In this document: piece by piece, positions 47,062 to 62,960 of the stretch
Position numbering within the stretch: position 1 is the stretch's first letter
Layout of the letters: every line of letters starts with the position of its first letter
Source of the DNA: Isoetes taiwanensis
Taxonomy: Eukaryota; Streptophyta; Lycopodiopsida; Isoetales; Isoetaceae
NCBI GenBank assembly: GCA_021234155.1
Contig: JAJEKV010000034.1
Location: 2,602,001-2,666,000, forward strand
Direction: 5' to 3'
Length of the DNA stretch: 64,000 nucleotides
The notes under the pieces: generated by a model
The model's database searches: none
The model's input: the letters and a program-made list of their open reading frames with translations, nothing else
Told to the model about the DNA's origin: nothing
Made by a program: the position numbers and the translations under genes

Positions 47062-48714
47062 TCAGAACTTGAGAGTAGTTGGCTTGAACATTGCCGTGCG
47101 TTCGTGATTCTCATTTGCTGGTTTGTTGACTGAGTTCTCCATGTTGCTGCGGTAAGTATGAGTAGAAGTGGTATCAGACATTCCGATACTAGAGCAAGAA
47201 CCTGTATGTGTTTTCTTCCGGAATTTTGGGGGCATGATAACCTCCAAATCATCTTCTATTTTCTGTTTCCTTCTCTGAGCAGGGTACCTTTGCTTGTTAT
47301 CCCTTTCTTCCAGTTCCAAGGAATCATTCAAGAATTTCCTTGGTCTTATTGTCTTTTCCAGAAAATCCGCTGTCTTTGTGTTGCCAAATTCTTGTCTCAG
47401 ACATACTGTATTATCTTCAGCATATTTGCTGGTCATTTTGACCATGATATCCCTGACCTTGAGGTATCCAATATAAGCTATAGCTCCTGCCCTCATGCCT
47501 TCAGAATTCATGAGCTTGTGAAACTGGTAAAACCTATACTTAGAAGATTTGTTGGGCCAGATTTTATCCGTGCTATTCATGATATACCACACAGCTTGGT
47601 CATACCAAGTGATTGTATCTTTGCAGTTAGTGACCCCTGATCTGCCATATCTGTCACATCAGCATTTTAAAAAAGGGCAGAAGGGACGCCACATTTTCCT
47701 GACATAAAGCTCATGCCTTCTCTCACTAGTCTTGGCCATATGGCCTTTCTGTCCGACATATAATCCATTGTTGCGGTCACATTTTTTTGCAAAGAACTGC
47801 GTAGTGAATGGAAGGTCCACTATTATTCTGTCTATTCTTTTGGTGAATGTGTCTGCATCCTTTAAAGACTGCTGAATCTCAGCCTCTGTTATATTGCAGA
47901 GACTAACAAGTATCTCCACACTGATTGGGGCCAGTACCCCCAAGTTTTGTGTGTGCCAAAACCCTTGTTCACAGCAGACTCCCTGCAACTCGGCCAGTCT
48001 TGCAGACAGTATCGGGAAATGATAGCAATTGTACAAAGTGAGCTTTTTGAGCTCATAGTTTTCAAGTTCATCCTGTATCTGTTGTTCTTCCGGTTCAGGT
48101 TCAGGTTCTATTTCAGATGTCAGATCCAGCATATCCATCTGCTCCTCCTCGGATAACATATTGATGCTGAACAAGCAATTGTTCAATGGTGTATTCTGCA
48201 CTTCTTTCTTTTTCGGTTGGCTTACCTTTCTGGTTTTGTTAATGGGTGTATACCTGACCTCCAGCCCGTTTGCCATTTGGATTGCTGTCACCCCTTTTAT
48301 GAATTTCAGTAGATCCCTTCTTTCCTCTTTTTCGGCCTCATAGTATGCTGTCGGGAGCATTTCATAGACCTCGTCTATAATCCTCATGCATGTGACCACA
48401 TCATTTTCTGGTTTGTTAAGTTTCGTCACTAATTCAAACATATTGTTTATGCCCACAAAAGTGATTACTGAGATATCCCCATCTTCCAGTCCCGCCTCCT
48501 TTTTGATAAAATACTTATGAATTTCTGGCCTGATGATGCAGCCAATCATAAGTTGGACAGCCTTGTTTGGTGGCCAGATTCTAGTATTTCCATATCCCAA
48601 GCTGGCTACATCTGGATACCAACTTGGTGCGCCTTCCAATGGCTTTCGTATGATCTCCTCTTCTAGGTTCTCCACTGCCTCATCATTACTGTTTAGCAGT
48701 GCTTCCTGTGTCAT
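47062..48714 (-). CDS. ORF1 of element 2, interrupted by one in-frame TGA
   Basis: Homologue of the element 1 ORF1: GYGNTRIWPPNKAVQ, ISVITFVGINNMFELV, NCLFSINMLSE, LGVLAPISVE, FFAKKCDRNNG, GQKGHMAK, ITWYDQAVWYIMN, IMPPKFRKK. The frame is continuous from 48714 to 47062 except for a single TGA at 47659-47661. That codon falls between the second and third cysteines of the C-x4-C-x-C-x10-C cluster, where element 1 has lysine. It is either a nonsense mutation (for example CGA to TGA) or, less likely, a recoded UGA. A Glu/Gln-rich insert (about residues 200-218) is absent from element 1. Function unknown. Confidence 0.8.
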
Positions 48715-48930
48715 AGCATTCAGATATAAGTCAGCTTTAACATCTTAAAGAATTTATTATGATCCCTGATTTCATTGTCTGATATTCTTATCTCCTATAA
48801 ACACCAACTTTTTTACTCCAACTTTCCTACTGAGAAACAAAGTGTATGCTACTCACATAAATTTCTGGAATGGACAGGATCCTTAAGCCACGCATTGGTT
48901 ATACCAATGCCCTGAAGTCTTAGAATATAT

Positions 48931-52276
<3,346 letters not shown>

Positions 52277-52280
<4 letters not shown>

Positions 52281-52560
52281 GTGTAGCATTGCTCTTCCCC
52301 CCCCCGCACCAACCAGTCGCCATGGCCATGGACGTGATTCTAAGGTAAAGTTCGGGTCCTCTATTATGATGAAATGCGGCATTTTGTTTCTATTTACAGC
52401 GGCAAGATGATATGGCGGGATTGTTTAAAAAAGGAGTGCCCGGCATTGATCCGGATTGGGTTCTCGCAAGCGATGCTCGGATTTGTATGGGATGCGGATG
52501 CTCGGATTTGTATGGGAACCCTAAGCGGTGACCAGCTTTGCCGGATTCTAACCAGGAAAT
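52277..52560 (+). pseudogene. Duplicated gene fragment (copy 2)
   Basis: Parallel to 31680-31960, including GATGTGTAGCATTGCTCTTC, the ATG region, the intron and the GLFKKGVPGIDPDWV frame. The first exon is damaged (ATGGCCATGGACGTG instead of ATGGCCAAGCTTCTGCG). Changes such as CTGCAAGCAGATG to CTCGCAAGCGATG follow the CAG/CTG pattern. Confidence 0.5.
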
Positions 52561-52989
52561 AGGTTGGCCGGGTTTATTTAGTATCCGGGAAAATGGATTT
52601 CGGCCAAATTTTAGTGACAATTTTACTCGGGTTTAAAACTTAAGCCTTTCACATTAATGTTTATCTTTTCCGTAATGACTAACTAGGCTTACAGTAAACC
52701 CGAATCTATTGACAATTTTTTCATTTTTGTTCTTTGCTCTTCGGTTCCATGGTACTTTGATATTTGGTCACCGAAAGGTGTTTATTATGTTTCCAAAGGA
52801 AATTTTTGAGATCTTGATAAACGATATTCCATCGTAAAAAAATCACTCTGAGATTATATGAATGCAAATTCCTTGGTAAAGGAAGGCCGGGACTAATTTG
52901 GTCGCCACAAAGCCAGAAGGTAACGTTTTCCCCCTGCCCTAAATTTCGTCTGTATGTGGGGCCCTTTCATGCTTGAACATTCGGGAGTT

Positions 52990-53345
52990 GCCGGGAGATC
53001 TTTGACAAGCTTCCAGTTCGAGATGATGTCTCTTGGACACAAATTATGGTGGGTTTTGTTGAAGGTGAGTTTGGACACAAAGCAATGAAGTTATTTGAAG
53101 AAATGAACACGGAGGATGTTTTCTCGATGATGTCACCTTGGTCGCTGAGCCTAAACCTTTGAGAGAGCATAGGAGCCATAGAGAAGGGTCGAGAAATCCA
53201 CTCTCGGCTTATCCAAACAAAGGGTTTGAAAGCAATTTATCTCTTGGCAACACCCTAATTGGTATGTATGCCGATTGTGGTTCACTTATAGAGGCATTTG
53301 TAGTTTTGGACAGTCTACCGGTTCTACTACTGCCAGGATAGTTTA
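52990..53345 (+). pseudogene. PPR protein fragment
   Basis: EIFDKLPVRDDVSWTQIMVG and GHKAMKLFEEM in one frame, GAIEKGREIHSRLIQTKG in another, and GFESNLSLGNTLIGMYADCG in a third are successive pieces of PLS-class PPR repeats. At least three frameshifts disrupt them. No start or stop can be assigned. Confidence 0.8.
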
Positions 53346-53619
53346 CCACCATTGCCATATATCAGCTGGATGCCACTTTGTTAACTTTATTCAACATGGC
53401 CAGGCTTTTGAAATATCTAAGAGGGTTTTGAAAAATCGAGATCTCCGGTTAATCATCGCCGGCCGGGATTCATTGATGATGAGGTGGGAACTACAGTTTG
53501 ATGGCGTTCTACTTGTGTGCAAGAGGTTATGTCTACTTGTGTGCAAGAGCTTATGTCAGGCGGCGCACTATTTCTAGATGCGTCCCTTTCTTTTGCTCGT
53601 TGCTCAATTTAGGATAGTT

Positions 53620-53800
53620 TAAATTTATTTTAGACCTCATCAGAAAAATGGGCATAACTCCCATAAACAAGCTCCATTTTTTCAATGCGAGAACATGCGT
53701 TGAAAGGTTGGAGAAAGATCTACAAATGATCTTAGGTGTATATTTTTCAGATTCGTAGCAGAAATGGTGCAAAACAAATAAAACGTCTATGCTATATCCG
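53620..53800 (-). repeat. Inverted relative of the 33.7-kb tandem repeat
   Basis: GGGCATAACTCCCATAAACA, AGCTCCATTTTTTCAATG and AGATCTACAAATGATC resemble the reverse complement of the 175-bp unit at 33715-34195, indicating a dispersed transposon-derived repeat. Confidence 0.5.
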
Positions 53801-53892
53801 GATAGTTCTTGCAAAGAAAAACTTTGAAAGCTGATTGGCATTACTTCTCTATAATGATCTCCCTATGCTTTCATAAGTTCACGCTTTTACAG

Positions 53893-55930
53893 ATGAAGTC
53901 CGAGCCTCCTCTTGAAATGGGCGGAGAGCTCGTTTCTTCTTCTTTCCGGGCTTCCACCATAAGAGCCAGTTCCACGGATTTTCGTAAACGACATGTATGT
54001 TCTTTTGCCTTGCAAATTCTTTTACCGTAATCTATAATATTTTACAGATTCTTCTAACAACTGTTGAAAACTCTGCAGAAACAAGGCGGCAATTTCGCAT
54101 CCCGAAATCTCTCAAGATTGGACAACCCAAGAAGCCGCCCTGCAGCGTTTCTTAGCTCCTGTCGCCTTTAGATGCCAACAAGCCTATTATTGGATCATCC
54201 CGAGCATTCCTAGCAGTGTAAGTCACTTATTAGGGGAAATTACTGAAGCTTGACGTCATTCAAGAGGATGCTAAGGTAGATGAGCATGAGGCACCTCTTT
54301 GATCCGCCAATAAGGTTCCCAAGCCAATCGACAAGTGTTAGGTGAAGAAAGATATTCATGCAAGGGACTCACTTCTTCATTGACAAGGTTTGTCGGGAAT
54401 ATCCTTCTTTCATATTTTGAATTTGAGTGCATTTCAAGTTTATGCATTTCAAGTTTTCGTTTGTGGTCCGTGCAATCGATCGCCTTATTTGTCCGCAGGA
54501 ATAACAGATTGCCTTTGTCTGCGGGGAATAACCACACATTTAATTGGTGTGCCATGTAGGATTGCAAGCTAGTTTTAACACACCATGCGTCCCATAATCG
54601 TTTGCTAGAGGTCCTTTTAACTTCCTGGAGTTAGTATAAGTTTTTTATGCCCATGAGGAAAATGTGCTGTCAAGAGAAATGGGCATGCCTGCACACTATC
54701 AAAAGTCGCCGCCTCGATTGGACATGTGACCAGATTACGGGCTTTTGCGGCTCTTCAAGCTCTGATCTAGTGGAGATTAATAGAATGTTGGTTTTAAAAT
54801 TATGTTTGGAGCCTCACATGAAGAACTTCGCTTTATTATAACGATTTTGTTTGTTGACGTCCCACCGGATGTTAAGAGGCTTGTGGACCTCATTGGCATC
54901 ACATCCATCGAAGAGGTGAATTCTTTTCAAGATATCCATTTAAGATGTATCTGCTTCTTCTTCCAAGTTGTGTTCACATAGTTTTTTGCCTCTTTAACTC
55001 TTCCCATGCAGATGTGCTAAACCGGTTTCCTGGACATCGACTTGCTTGAAATATGCTTGTTGATAAGCTCCCAGAGGTACTATGGTTTTTATTTATAATG
55101 CCATTACTTTGTGTCAAAATGGATCTGAATTGCATTCTAATGCGGCAGAGATACTTTCAACTGTGGACACAAACCGCTCCGTCTGCTTCTTGCATCTAAG
55201 GTTTCGAGCCCAATGTAATTGGACTTAAGTTTATTGCGTTTTAGCATTCATTATGGTTTTTGGTAAATGGGACCTTATGCTTGCATGTTTGCAGGTTCAA
55301 GGGTGGGTTATTCAATCATGCATTGGAGGATCTACTATCCAATCCAACATTAATTCATTCTCTTTCTGTGTGCATTTCAGAGTACTATTCATTTAACATT
55401 TGGGGCACGATCACAACATGTACTTGAAGCCCTTTCTGCAGCTAATCCTGAAACACTAGACAAAATTGACGGTAAGCAGCATATTTATGCTTTATCATTC
55501 TCATCAGTGCTTTAGATCCAGGTTAAAGAACACAAAGTTTAAGCATCTTTGACAGATTTGTGAATTTGTATATAAATCAAAATTTTGCCATTCAGGAATA
55601 GATTTTGTTTAATGACTGAGATACCTTAAACCGAGCATATTATCCGCTTTTAGTCTGCGTCTTCACCTACCGTCTCTAATTAGATAGATCAACCCGGTCT
55701 TCAAGCGATTACGCAACATGTAGGGAACTATGCAACCCGGGTCTGAATTTTCGTGGTGTTTTTGTTATTGCAGATGCAAGTGGAGCTTTTGAAAGGAGTT
55801 CTTGTTTGGAGCTATGCAAGCGGTTTGGAATTTTTGTGGATATGTGCCCTTCAATCAGGCCTCATCATGCCAATCTCACATGTACCACTAACCGTGGAAT
55901 TGAGAAGGTCAACACGATATGCCAAGGATG
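53893..55930 (+). other. Candidate exon remnants of an unidentified gene
   Basis: Several short open stretches have exon-like borders. 53893-53993 (MKSEPPLEMGGELVSSSFRA, donor CAT|GTATG). About 54841-54917 (TILFVDVPPDVKRLVDLIG, donor GAG|GTGAAT). About 55013-55077 (acceptor ATGCAG, NRFPGHRLA). 55381-55472 (acceptor TTTCAG; LTFGARSQHVLEALSAANPE; donor GACG|GTAAGC). About 55774-55900 (acceptor TTGCAG; SGAFERSSCLELCKRFGIFV). The frames contain stops and I do not recognise the protein. Some borders may be chance. Confidence 0.3.
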
Positions 55931-56099
55931 ATGTTGTCAGCCCAATTGCATGTGACAGGCGGAATAATTTTTGCACGGCTTCATTCCCTGTGATGGTGGA
56001 TTTTTGCGAATGCATTTATTCAAAGATGAGTCGCATCATTATATCAGAAAACCTTCATACCAGCCGATGGGTGAATAATATACTTCTACATCTTTTGCT

Positions 56100-57640
56100 A
56101 GGTATGATGTTATAAATGGACTTTGCTACTAATTTGTGCGTTATGTTCATGATACGGTGGGACATGCAAATGCACCTTCAAGGCAAGTCTTGAGCAAACA
56201 AAATGGTTTATGAATACCTCGACAAGGTTAGATGAATTATCTATTATATAGGATAATAGGGCTTTGGAGGATCCAAAACGTGAAAATGATGTGAATACTT
56301 TCCCACAAAGAAGTGAGATTTCAGTTATGAGACCCTCTTGGTGAAAAACATTTGATGCTAGGTTTAACATTGAAGAAGGAGAAATCTTTAGTTAAGATCT
56401 ACCACACATTAAGCAAATCGGTGGCTGGTTGAATGTAACGAGGGTATGGAGACAAAGATAGGGTGTATCAAATGATATTAGAGAATTGCAGTTATTGTTA
56501 GAGGATTGCGGTCATTACCTTTTGCTTCTCGGGTTGCATACATGCATGCCGGATGCATTGATTGTTGTTTGTATCTTCGTTATACAAAGGTTGGAAATAT
56601 AGTTAGAATCAAGGCCCACGTAACTCTTGATTATGCTATATACAAAGAAAGAACATTGTGAATTATCACCCAACATGGTATATGAGTTTGAGTGTATCAT
56701 GGTCGGGACAAATAAGCTCCATCGAGTTATGTTGAGTGTAGATTATACGGTTTCTTTTCTAACCGGTAGAGGCATCCAATAGCTCTACTCCACTAGGATT
56801 TATTTTGCACTCGTCGGTCCGCCACATATTGTCTTTCATGTGGACATCGACGTCCATGATGTCTTTAACATGGAGTTTGAGCAGATTGCGTGTTAAAATT
56901 TTGAAACCGCAGAAACAACGTTAATGGATTAGAAAGTCAACCTGTTAATTTCCCTTACTTACGGGACCTTTCTTCAACTAACATGTTACTAATGCCCAAA
57001 GATGCAACCTGGCCTTAATGCCGTAAACATCCACCGTATGGCATCTCCATTTCTAGTTTTTCGGATGCGAGTTCGCGGAGCCCAAATATGCCGGAGCTTA
57101 TGGCGGTTGATTGATTGGCCGTCACCACAAAGACATGGCTTGGTCGGCTATTAAAAACTGAATTTCTCGATTGCCAACGCCGAACTTTATGCTATTCTTG
57201 ACGGTAAGGGGTCCGCTTAATCTATTTGTGGATTGTTCCATCCTTTCCCTATTGGCATAGCTTTAAGTTCATTAGGCAGAGCTATTTGGTTTTGTAATCG
57301 CGGCGTAACAAACAAAAGAGGTTTGCATTTTGCAAGTCTAGACATCTCTCGATGTTGTAATCGGCTATTTTTCCATATTCCCGAATGTGTTCCCTTGCCC
57401 GTGGTAGCGGTGTTACAAATGCCCTTATGATTCCAATCATTGATTGTCTAGGTTTTGATGGTCATGTTAAATTCTATCAGGTCTATGTATCATGCTTGTC
57501 GTCTAAATCATGCTTTCAAACGTGCCTTAAATGTATTTCACAAATCCATTGCAGTGCGAAGACTTCGCGGTCTCTAATGGTAGACATAGAAGTGACCGTT
57601 TGTTTGCCCTAACAAAGCCCCTAGACCTTTTTAGTCATGG
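56100..57640. other. Unassigned
   Basis: No supported gene. The frames at 57233-57612 have no clear homology, though their CGG/CCG-rich look matches the neighbouring degraded PPR regions. Confidence 0.35.
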
Positions 57641-57684
57641 TTTGTTCTCTAGAATGTTTTTACCTCGACGCCACCTTTGGTACA

Positions 57685-57910
57685 TGGCGTTGTGACTACT
57701 TATGGTAAATGTGGAATTTCAAGGAAACACGGGGAATATTTGACAGCTGCCAAAGCGGAATCGCGATCTCATGGACCATCAATGGTTAGTAATCATGCCC
57801 GTAGAAACCATTGCTAAGAGATGCTCAAGATTTCTAGAGAAATGGAGCTCAACGGCAACATCTTAAGCGCATAAATCATATGCTTGGATGCATTGGATGG
57901 TTCCGTGAGG
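57685..57910 (+). pseudogene. PPR protein fragment
   Basis: VVTTYGKCGIS, then in another frame TRGIFDSCQSGIAISWTIN, then EMELNGNIL are readable as parts of PPR repeats. Frames are broken within 100 bases. It could be the 3' continuation of the 53.0-kb fragment or an independent one. Confidence 0.55.
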
Positions 57911-57999
57911 GCACAAATTTGATGTTCAACTTGCAATTTGACACCGGTGGAATGTTATGCATGATCTTGCTTACTATCTACCAAATACATACCGATCTA

Positions 58000-60470
58000 G
58001 AAAAGGGGGAGTAATCCTTTATACAAAGTGACCTTTTCTTTTAGCATTTGAACAGTTTGAGGATTTTGGAAGAAGTTTTTTGCTAAATGTTGTGTATACA
58101 TAGTGTCCAGAAATATTTATGTAAATAGAATTAGCATACTTATAATATCATGATGGAATGTAACTGTTCATTAACATCTAGTCCGCCAAAGTGGGCAATG
58201 TTTACTAGCGACCAATTTAACTTTTTGCCACCGGCCTAGCTTTGCGTGATACTACGAGCCAATTTGGGTCTGCAGCCACCTCCCCGCATGAAGTAAAACC
58301 AAGGCGACGGTTTACCTCAGCCATGTCATATGACACGAGTAAAATGAGAATGGTATAGTAATTTCGATAATTGCTCGAGAGGACAATGCACTCTTGGATT
58401 TGAAAGGCGTAATTAGACAGCTCCCAAACTTTTAGTTATAGCCTCAATTAAGATGTGCTTAATGGCCCTGTGGATGACTTATTTGCGTAGTAAAAGTGGC
58501 TCTTACACACTATTACTCCCAAATGGGCAAGAAGATATTGTGCAGCCATATCCAAGCCCCTAGTAAGGTAATTACTCTGTCTTCAGATAGACTGCAATTA
58601 CTGATTTTGCCTTTTCCATTTCCTGTTTTGTAAAACATGCGAAGTATGTGGTGAAGTATGTGGTTGATGTTTCTGTGACATTTGTAGGGAACTCTTAAGC
58701 CTTGGGTTGTCCATGTTCTACAAACTGTATGCTCTTGGATGGAGTACTAGCATCCTGAAAGCCATAATACACATTTTGATTACGGTATTTCCTCGAAACT
58801 GACAAATAAGATTAGTGGAGGTAAGAGATTTTAGAAGGCTTGTCTTCACTATAGAGCACATGATGTTGTTCTAGTCTTAAATTCATTTCCATTATACATT
58901 CAGATGGAAATTAGTCTTGAAACACACATGTTGAATAAATCTGAATGCTTATATGTTAAAAGCTTTTGGTGTAAGTTTTGCAGCTATTGTCTTTTGTGCG
59001 CAATGGTAAAGCATAAACTTTGTAGGGGTCGCCAACTTATTTGCGCTAAAAGTAATGGGCCAATATGCTAGCTTCAATCTTTTACTATTTCTGTGCATAA
59101 TTTTTTTGTGTATTTTATCTATGGAATCTGATGGCCAACATATTTGCACTAAAAATGATGGGCCAATATGCTAGCTTCAATCTTTTACTATTTCTGCGCA
59201 TGATTTCTTTGTGTATTTTAATCATGGAATCTGATGGTCTTTTGCACAGTTTGCAGGAGCACACTGTTTTTTTGATGATGAAACAATAGTTCTTTCTTGG
59301 CCATTCAGAAACTTCTGAGTATGATGGATCTTCGGTGCTGCATTTTCAAGCTTTTTGAAGCTATTCTAGTTATAAGGTAGGAAGCAATGAAATAGAGATG
59401 TGTGATCTTTTATGAATTGACAGTTGAAGACATTGTTTGATGGAATACTAGTGCAAGGGTATGAGCAGCACAATCAAGACTTACGTTCTGTTGATGATAC
59501 CCAAGACTTAGGCATAGTAAGTTACGTTCTTGAGTATCTTGAAGCATCCATCTGGTTGTACAGTTGATTTGACATGCCAAGACCAAGTCAAAATGAATGA
59601 GGCATATTTCACGAACATCGATTACACAAATGATTTATTTATTGCTTGGTTACATCTATTGCTATAATTAGTTATCTCGATATTTATTCCTATGTCACTC
59701 TAGTGCATGCAGATGTACTACTTGGGATATTATAGGTGGTCGTGTTTATTATTTGAATGACAGTTGAACGTCTTGTGACATTTTCCTTGTTGAACATGTC
59801 ATATTCTTATATGGGTGGGAGCAGATTGTGAAGTCATGATATGGATTCAATGGCCATGTTCTAAGATCACTTTATAATAGATGAAAAGTAACTTGTCCTT
59901 TGCTCAAAGCTAGTGTTAGATAAGTGCATGCTGCACAACCCAGGAATGGAGTTTAATATAGCAAAGAGATTGTAGCATTAGGGCAATGTTTATTTTTCAT
60001 AGTCATTCATTTTGGAGATTGCAGACCCAATGCAAAGCCAGTGCAGACCCAATGCAATGGCATGGTTTCACTTTAAAAGATGAGTTACAAATTACCTCAG
60101 GAACAAGGTTGACAATGGATAAATGTTTAAGCATTTTCAAATGTACTCTTTGATTCGATAACTTTTTATGTTATGTGTTTAGAGTCGATGATACAATCTC
60201 TAACAGTTAAATTCAAAATTCTATCAGAGTCAACCCTTCTAAATTTAGACAATCAATCGGACTTACAATTCTATGTTTGGACTTATGATTTGACAAACTT
60301 GACGTTCTATATCTTGGATACATCACAATTTCCTTATATCTTAGATACATCGCAATTGAGGTTTAAAATTTGCCACAATATAGTAAGCATCCAAAACGCA
60401 TTGTTACTTGCAAAAAAATATTCTTGCCTCCCACCAAATGCTGGTATAAATAGACAAGTTTATATAGATC
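58000..60470. other. Unassigned, with a tandem duplication of about 105 bp
   Basis: 59030-59134 and 59135-59240 are near copies (GCCAATATGCTAGCTTCAAT). A small open stretch at 59424-59517 (LFDGILVQGYEQHNQDLRSV) after GACAG could be an isolated exon but has no recognised homology. Confidence 0.4.
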
Positions 60471-60471
60471 T

Positions 60472-60606
60472 GAAGTGTGGATACACATGGTATTTTTTTT
60501 TTTTTTTTTTTTTTTGAGGGTAAGAGTATATATTATTAATATATAAAAATTTACATAGGAAGTCCCCAAATGGGATTGATGGAAGTGTGGATACACATGG
60601 TATTTT
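60472..60606 (-). mobile_element. Short poly(A) retroposon with target-site duplication
   Basis: The same word of at least 20 bases (GAAGTGTGGATACACATGGT and a few more) stands at 60472-60496 and 60582-60606. Between them are a T-tract of about 22 bases, GAGGGTAAGAGTATATATTA, and about 60 bases. Read on the minus strand this is a short sequence with a poly(A) tail, i.e. a SINE or severely 5'-truncated LINE mobilised by target-primed reverse transcription. Confidence 0.85.
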
Positions 60607-62000
60607 ATCAGCTATCTCTTGTTTTTTTTGTTTCTAGCAATGCAACTAAATCTGAATAGAACTCTATGGGGATAGCCACTAAATGCACTTATGGTGTCTA
60701 TTGTGGGAATCACTGAATTTGATTGATCTAAAGAATGCCATGGAAAGATGGTTGCTAAAGGAAGCACAAAACTTGGCCTGTTTAACTTGGCTTATATGTT
60801 TTTCATGGCAAGAAGACCCACATCTAATTTTGGCATAGCTTTGAAGACAAAAAAAATGTAGGCTATTGAAGTTTATGTCCAGACATCAAGCTGGTGATTC
60901 ACTAAGCGAGTCATAGAGTCAAAGGAAGCTTAATACTTCTTCCACCAGCCTGTAAAAAAAGGTATAATGTTCTCGCAGAGAAGCCCTTCAAGATGGCCTT
61001 TTTGCAACTATCGAGTCTCCCTTGAATTCTTTAGCAATTGCAAGGGCTCTCATGGTGGTCTTTGTTGTGGTACGCTTGACCGAACTTTGGAAATCAAGCT
61101 TGTGTACAAACCCTGCAGCTCTTTTTGATGTGCAGTAAAGAACTTTATTTTAGTTTTGACATTGAATGTCATGAATTGTACACAATGCAGTGTGGAATAA
61201 TACGGGTGGTGCAAAACAAAAGAAAAGATTTTCTTTTTCGTCTTAAGAATAGAAAGAGCTAGCTTAAAAGCATATAATAACTTACGTTCTTGATTTGAGT
61301 AACTTCATGTATTAGCATGAAAGATAGCTGCACTGCTAGAGTGGTTCAAATAAGTCAAATAATAACGAGTCCTTGATTGCAAGGTTATTTGTGGATTTTT
61401 TTTGTGCATTGTTTGTGTAGGGTTTGTACGCTGCATAGTACCCTTATTTTAATCAAATTAGTATTAGCAAGCATGTCTACTATAGGGTTTGCTCTTCATT
61501 GGGTGGCCATTAAATATATGTACTCGAATGTGCTACAATAATCTCTGTGGTTCTTGCTAATGCTTTTGGGTTTATCATAGAGATTGAGACATCGTTACCA
61601 TAGAGATTCAAAGTATATGTCTTTTGAGAACACCAATGTATATTATGTTGCGACTTTTCGTAAACTTTCCTAAACTTCTACGTCCCCAATATTCTATATG
61701 CTTTTTGAATTAGGAATCGAATGGCTATTAGGCGAGGGATTTAATTGAAAACTTTGTGACTTTGGTCTAGATGCATACTCCCATTTGTCAGGACAATTGA
61801 GATAATTGAGAAGGTAAAATTTAAAAGACACACTTTTGGATTCACCCTGTGATAGCAATAAATTAGTGGATTATGATATTCGATGTAAGCAAATAGAATT
61901 TTGAGATTTACCAATGATTACTTGTTATAGATTGTTAAATGACTAGTAGACAATTATATAAATCTATATATGGCATTGTTGATCAATCCAACTTCCACTA
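60607..62000. other. No recognisable gene
   Basis: AT-rich sequence without exons or frames of note. Confidence 0.5.
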
Positions 62001-62005
62001 TTATA

Positions 62006-62520
62006 TTGACTTCTTCGAACTTAATTTTTGACACTCAACTTTAGATACTGACCTATTTAAGCTCAAAATTCACTTTCAGATGACAATTGCAGAATAATTT
62101 GAGAATTTGGTGACAATACTACAAGATGCAGAATAATTTGAAAATTTGGCGACAATACTGCCAATAACTTCTTTGACCATGTTCTCCCTTGAAAGTTGGT
62201 AATAAAAAGGTCTTAGCTCTTAAGTTGAGGTTCAGCATTGCAAGAAACTTAAAAAGTGAAGGACGTATTGACTTCTTCTAACTTAATTTTTTGACACTCA
62301 ACTTTAGATATCGATCTATTTAAGCTCAAATTTCACTTTCACAATATTTTGAGAATTTGGTGACAATACTACGACGCGAATAAGTTGAAAATTTGGCGAC
62401 AATACTGCCAATAACTTCGTTTGCCATGTGCTCCCTTGATAGTTGGTAGTAAAAGGGTGTTAGCCCTTGAGTTGAGGTTCTGCATTGCTAGAAACTTGAA
62501 ACGTGTAGGACGTATTTTGG
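62006..62520. repeat. Tandem duplication, two units of about 255 bp
   Basis: 62006-62260 and 62267-62520 share TTGACACTCAACTTTAGATA, ATTTAAGCTCAAA, GAGAATTTGGTGACAATACT and TGCCAATAACTTC. Confidence 0.85.
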
Positions 62521-62569
62521 CATTGTTTTGTAGGGGATCTTAAGGGAGGGTGTGGTTTGCAATGATTTT

Positions 62570-62770
62570 TTGAATAATCTTAAGGAATACTCCAGTAGCT
62601 TGGGGAATGTTAATATATCTCTGGAAACTCTCGAAGAATCTTAAAGAATATTCCCAAAATATTGGATAGTCTTAATGGAATGCTGATAAACTTAAAAATC
62701 TTATAGAAACTTACGTACGTACATTCGCCTCCGTACACCCCCTTATAGTACAAATACTTGTATATATATA
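62570..62770 (-). repeat. Inverted GATTCT satellite and family A terminus
   Basis: Satellite words lead into CCCCTTATAGTACAAATACT, the inverted family A terminus, and a short AT tract at about 62760-62780. Confidence 0.7.
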
Positions 62771-62960
62771 TATATATATCTGTTATATATATACAATTAC
62801 TTTATGGGTCCTATGGGGGGTTAAAGTTATGTAGAGATTCATCTCGGCCGTCCATTTTTTGAGGTGGCGCGACAACGGCCTTTGGATTTGATGGGGGGCA
62901 TGCATGGGGCATGCATGGGGCATGCACCCCATCCCTGGACCGTGGATCGGGCACGCGAGA
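62771..62960 (+). repeat. Family B repeat with CATGCATG minisatellite
   Basis: Starts TTATATATATACAATTACTT, then AGAGATTCATCTCGGCCGTC, and ends in GGGGCATGCATGGGGCATGC repeats like those at 11220-11280 and 15380-15430. Confidence 0.7.
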
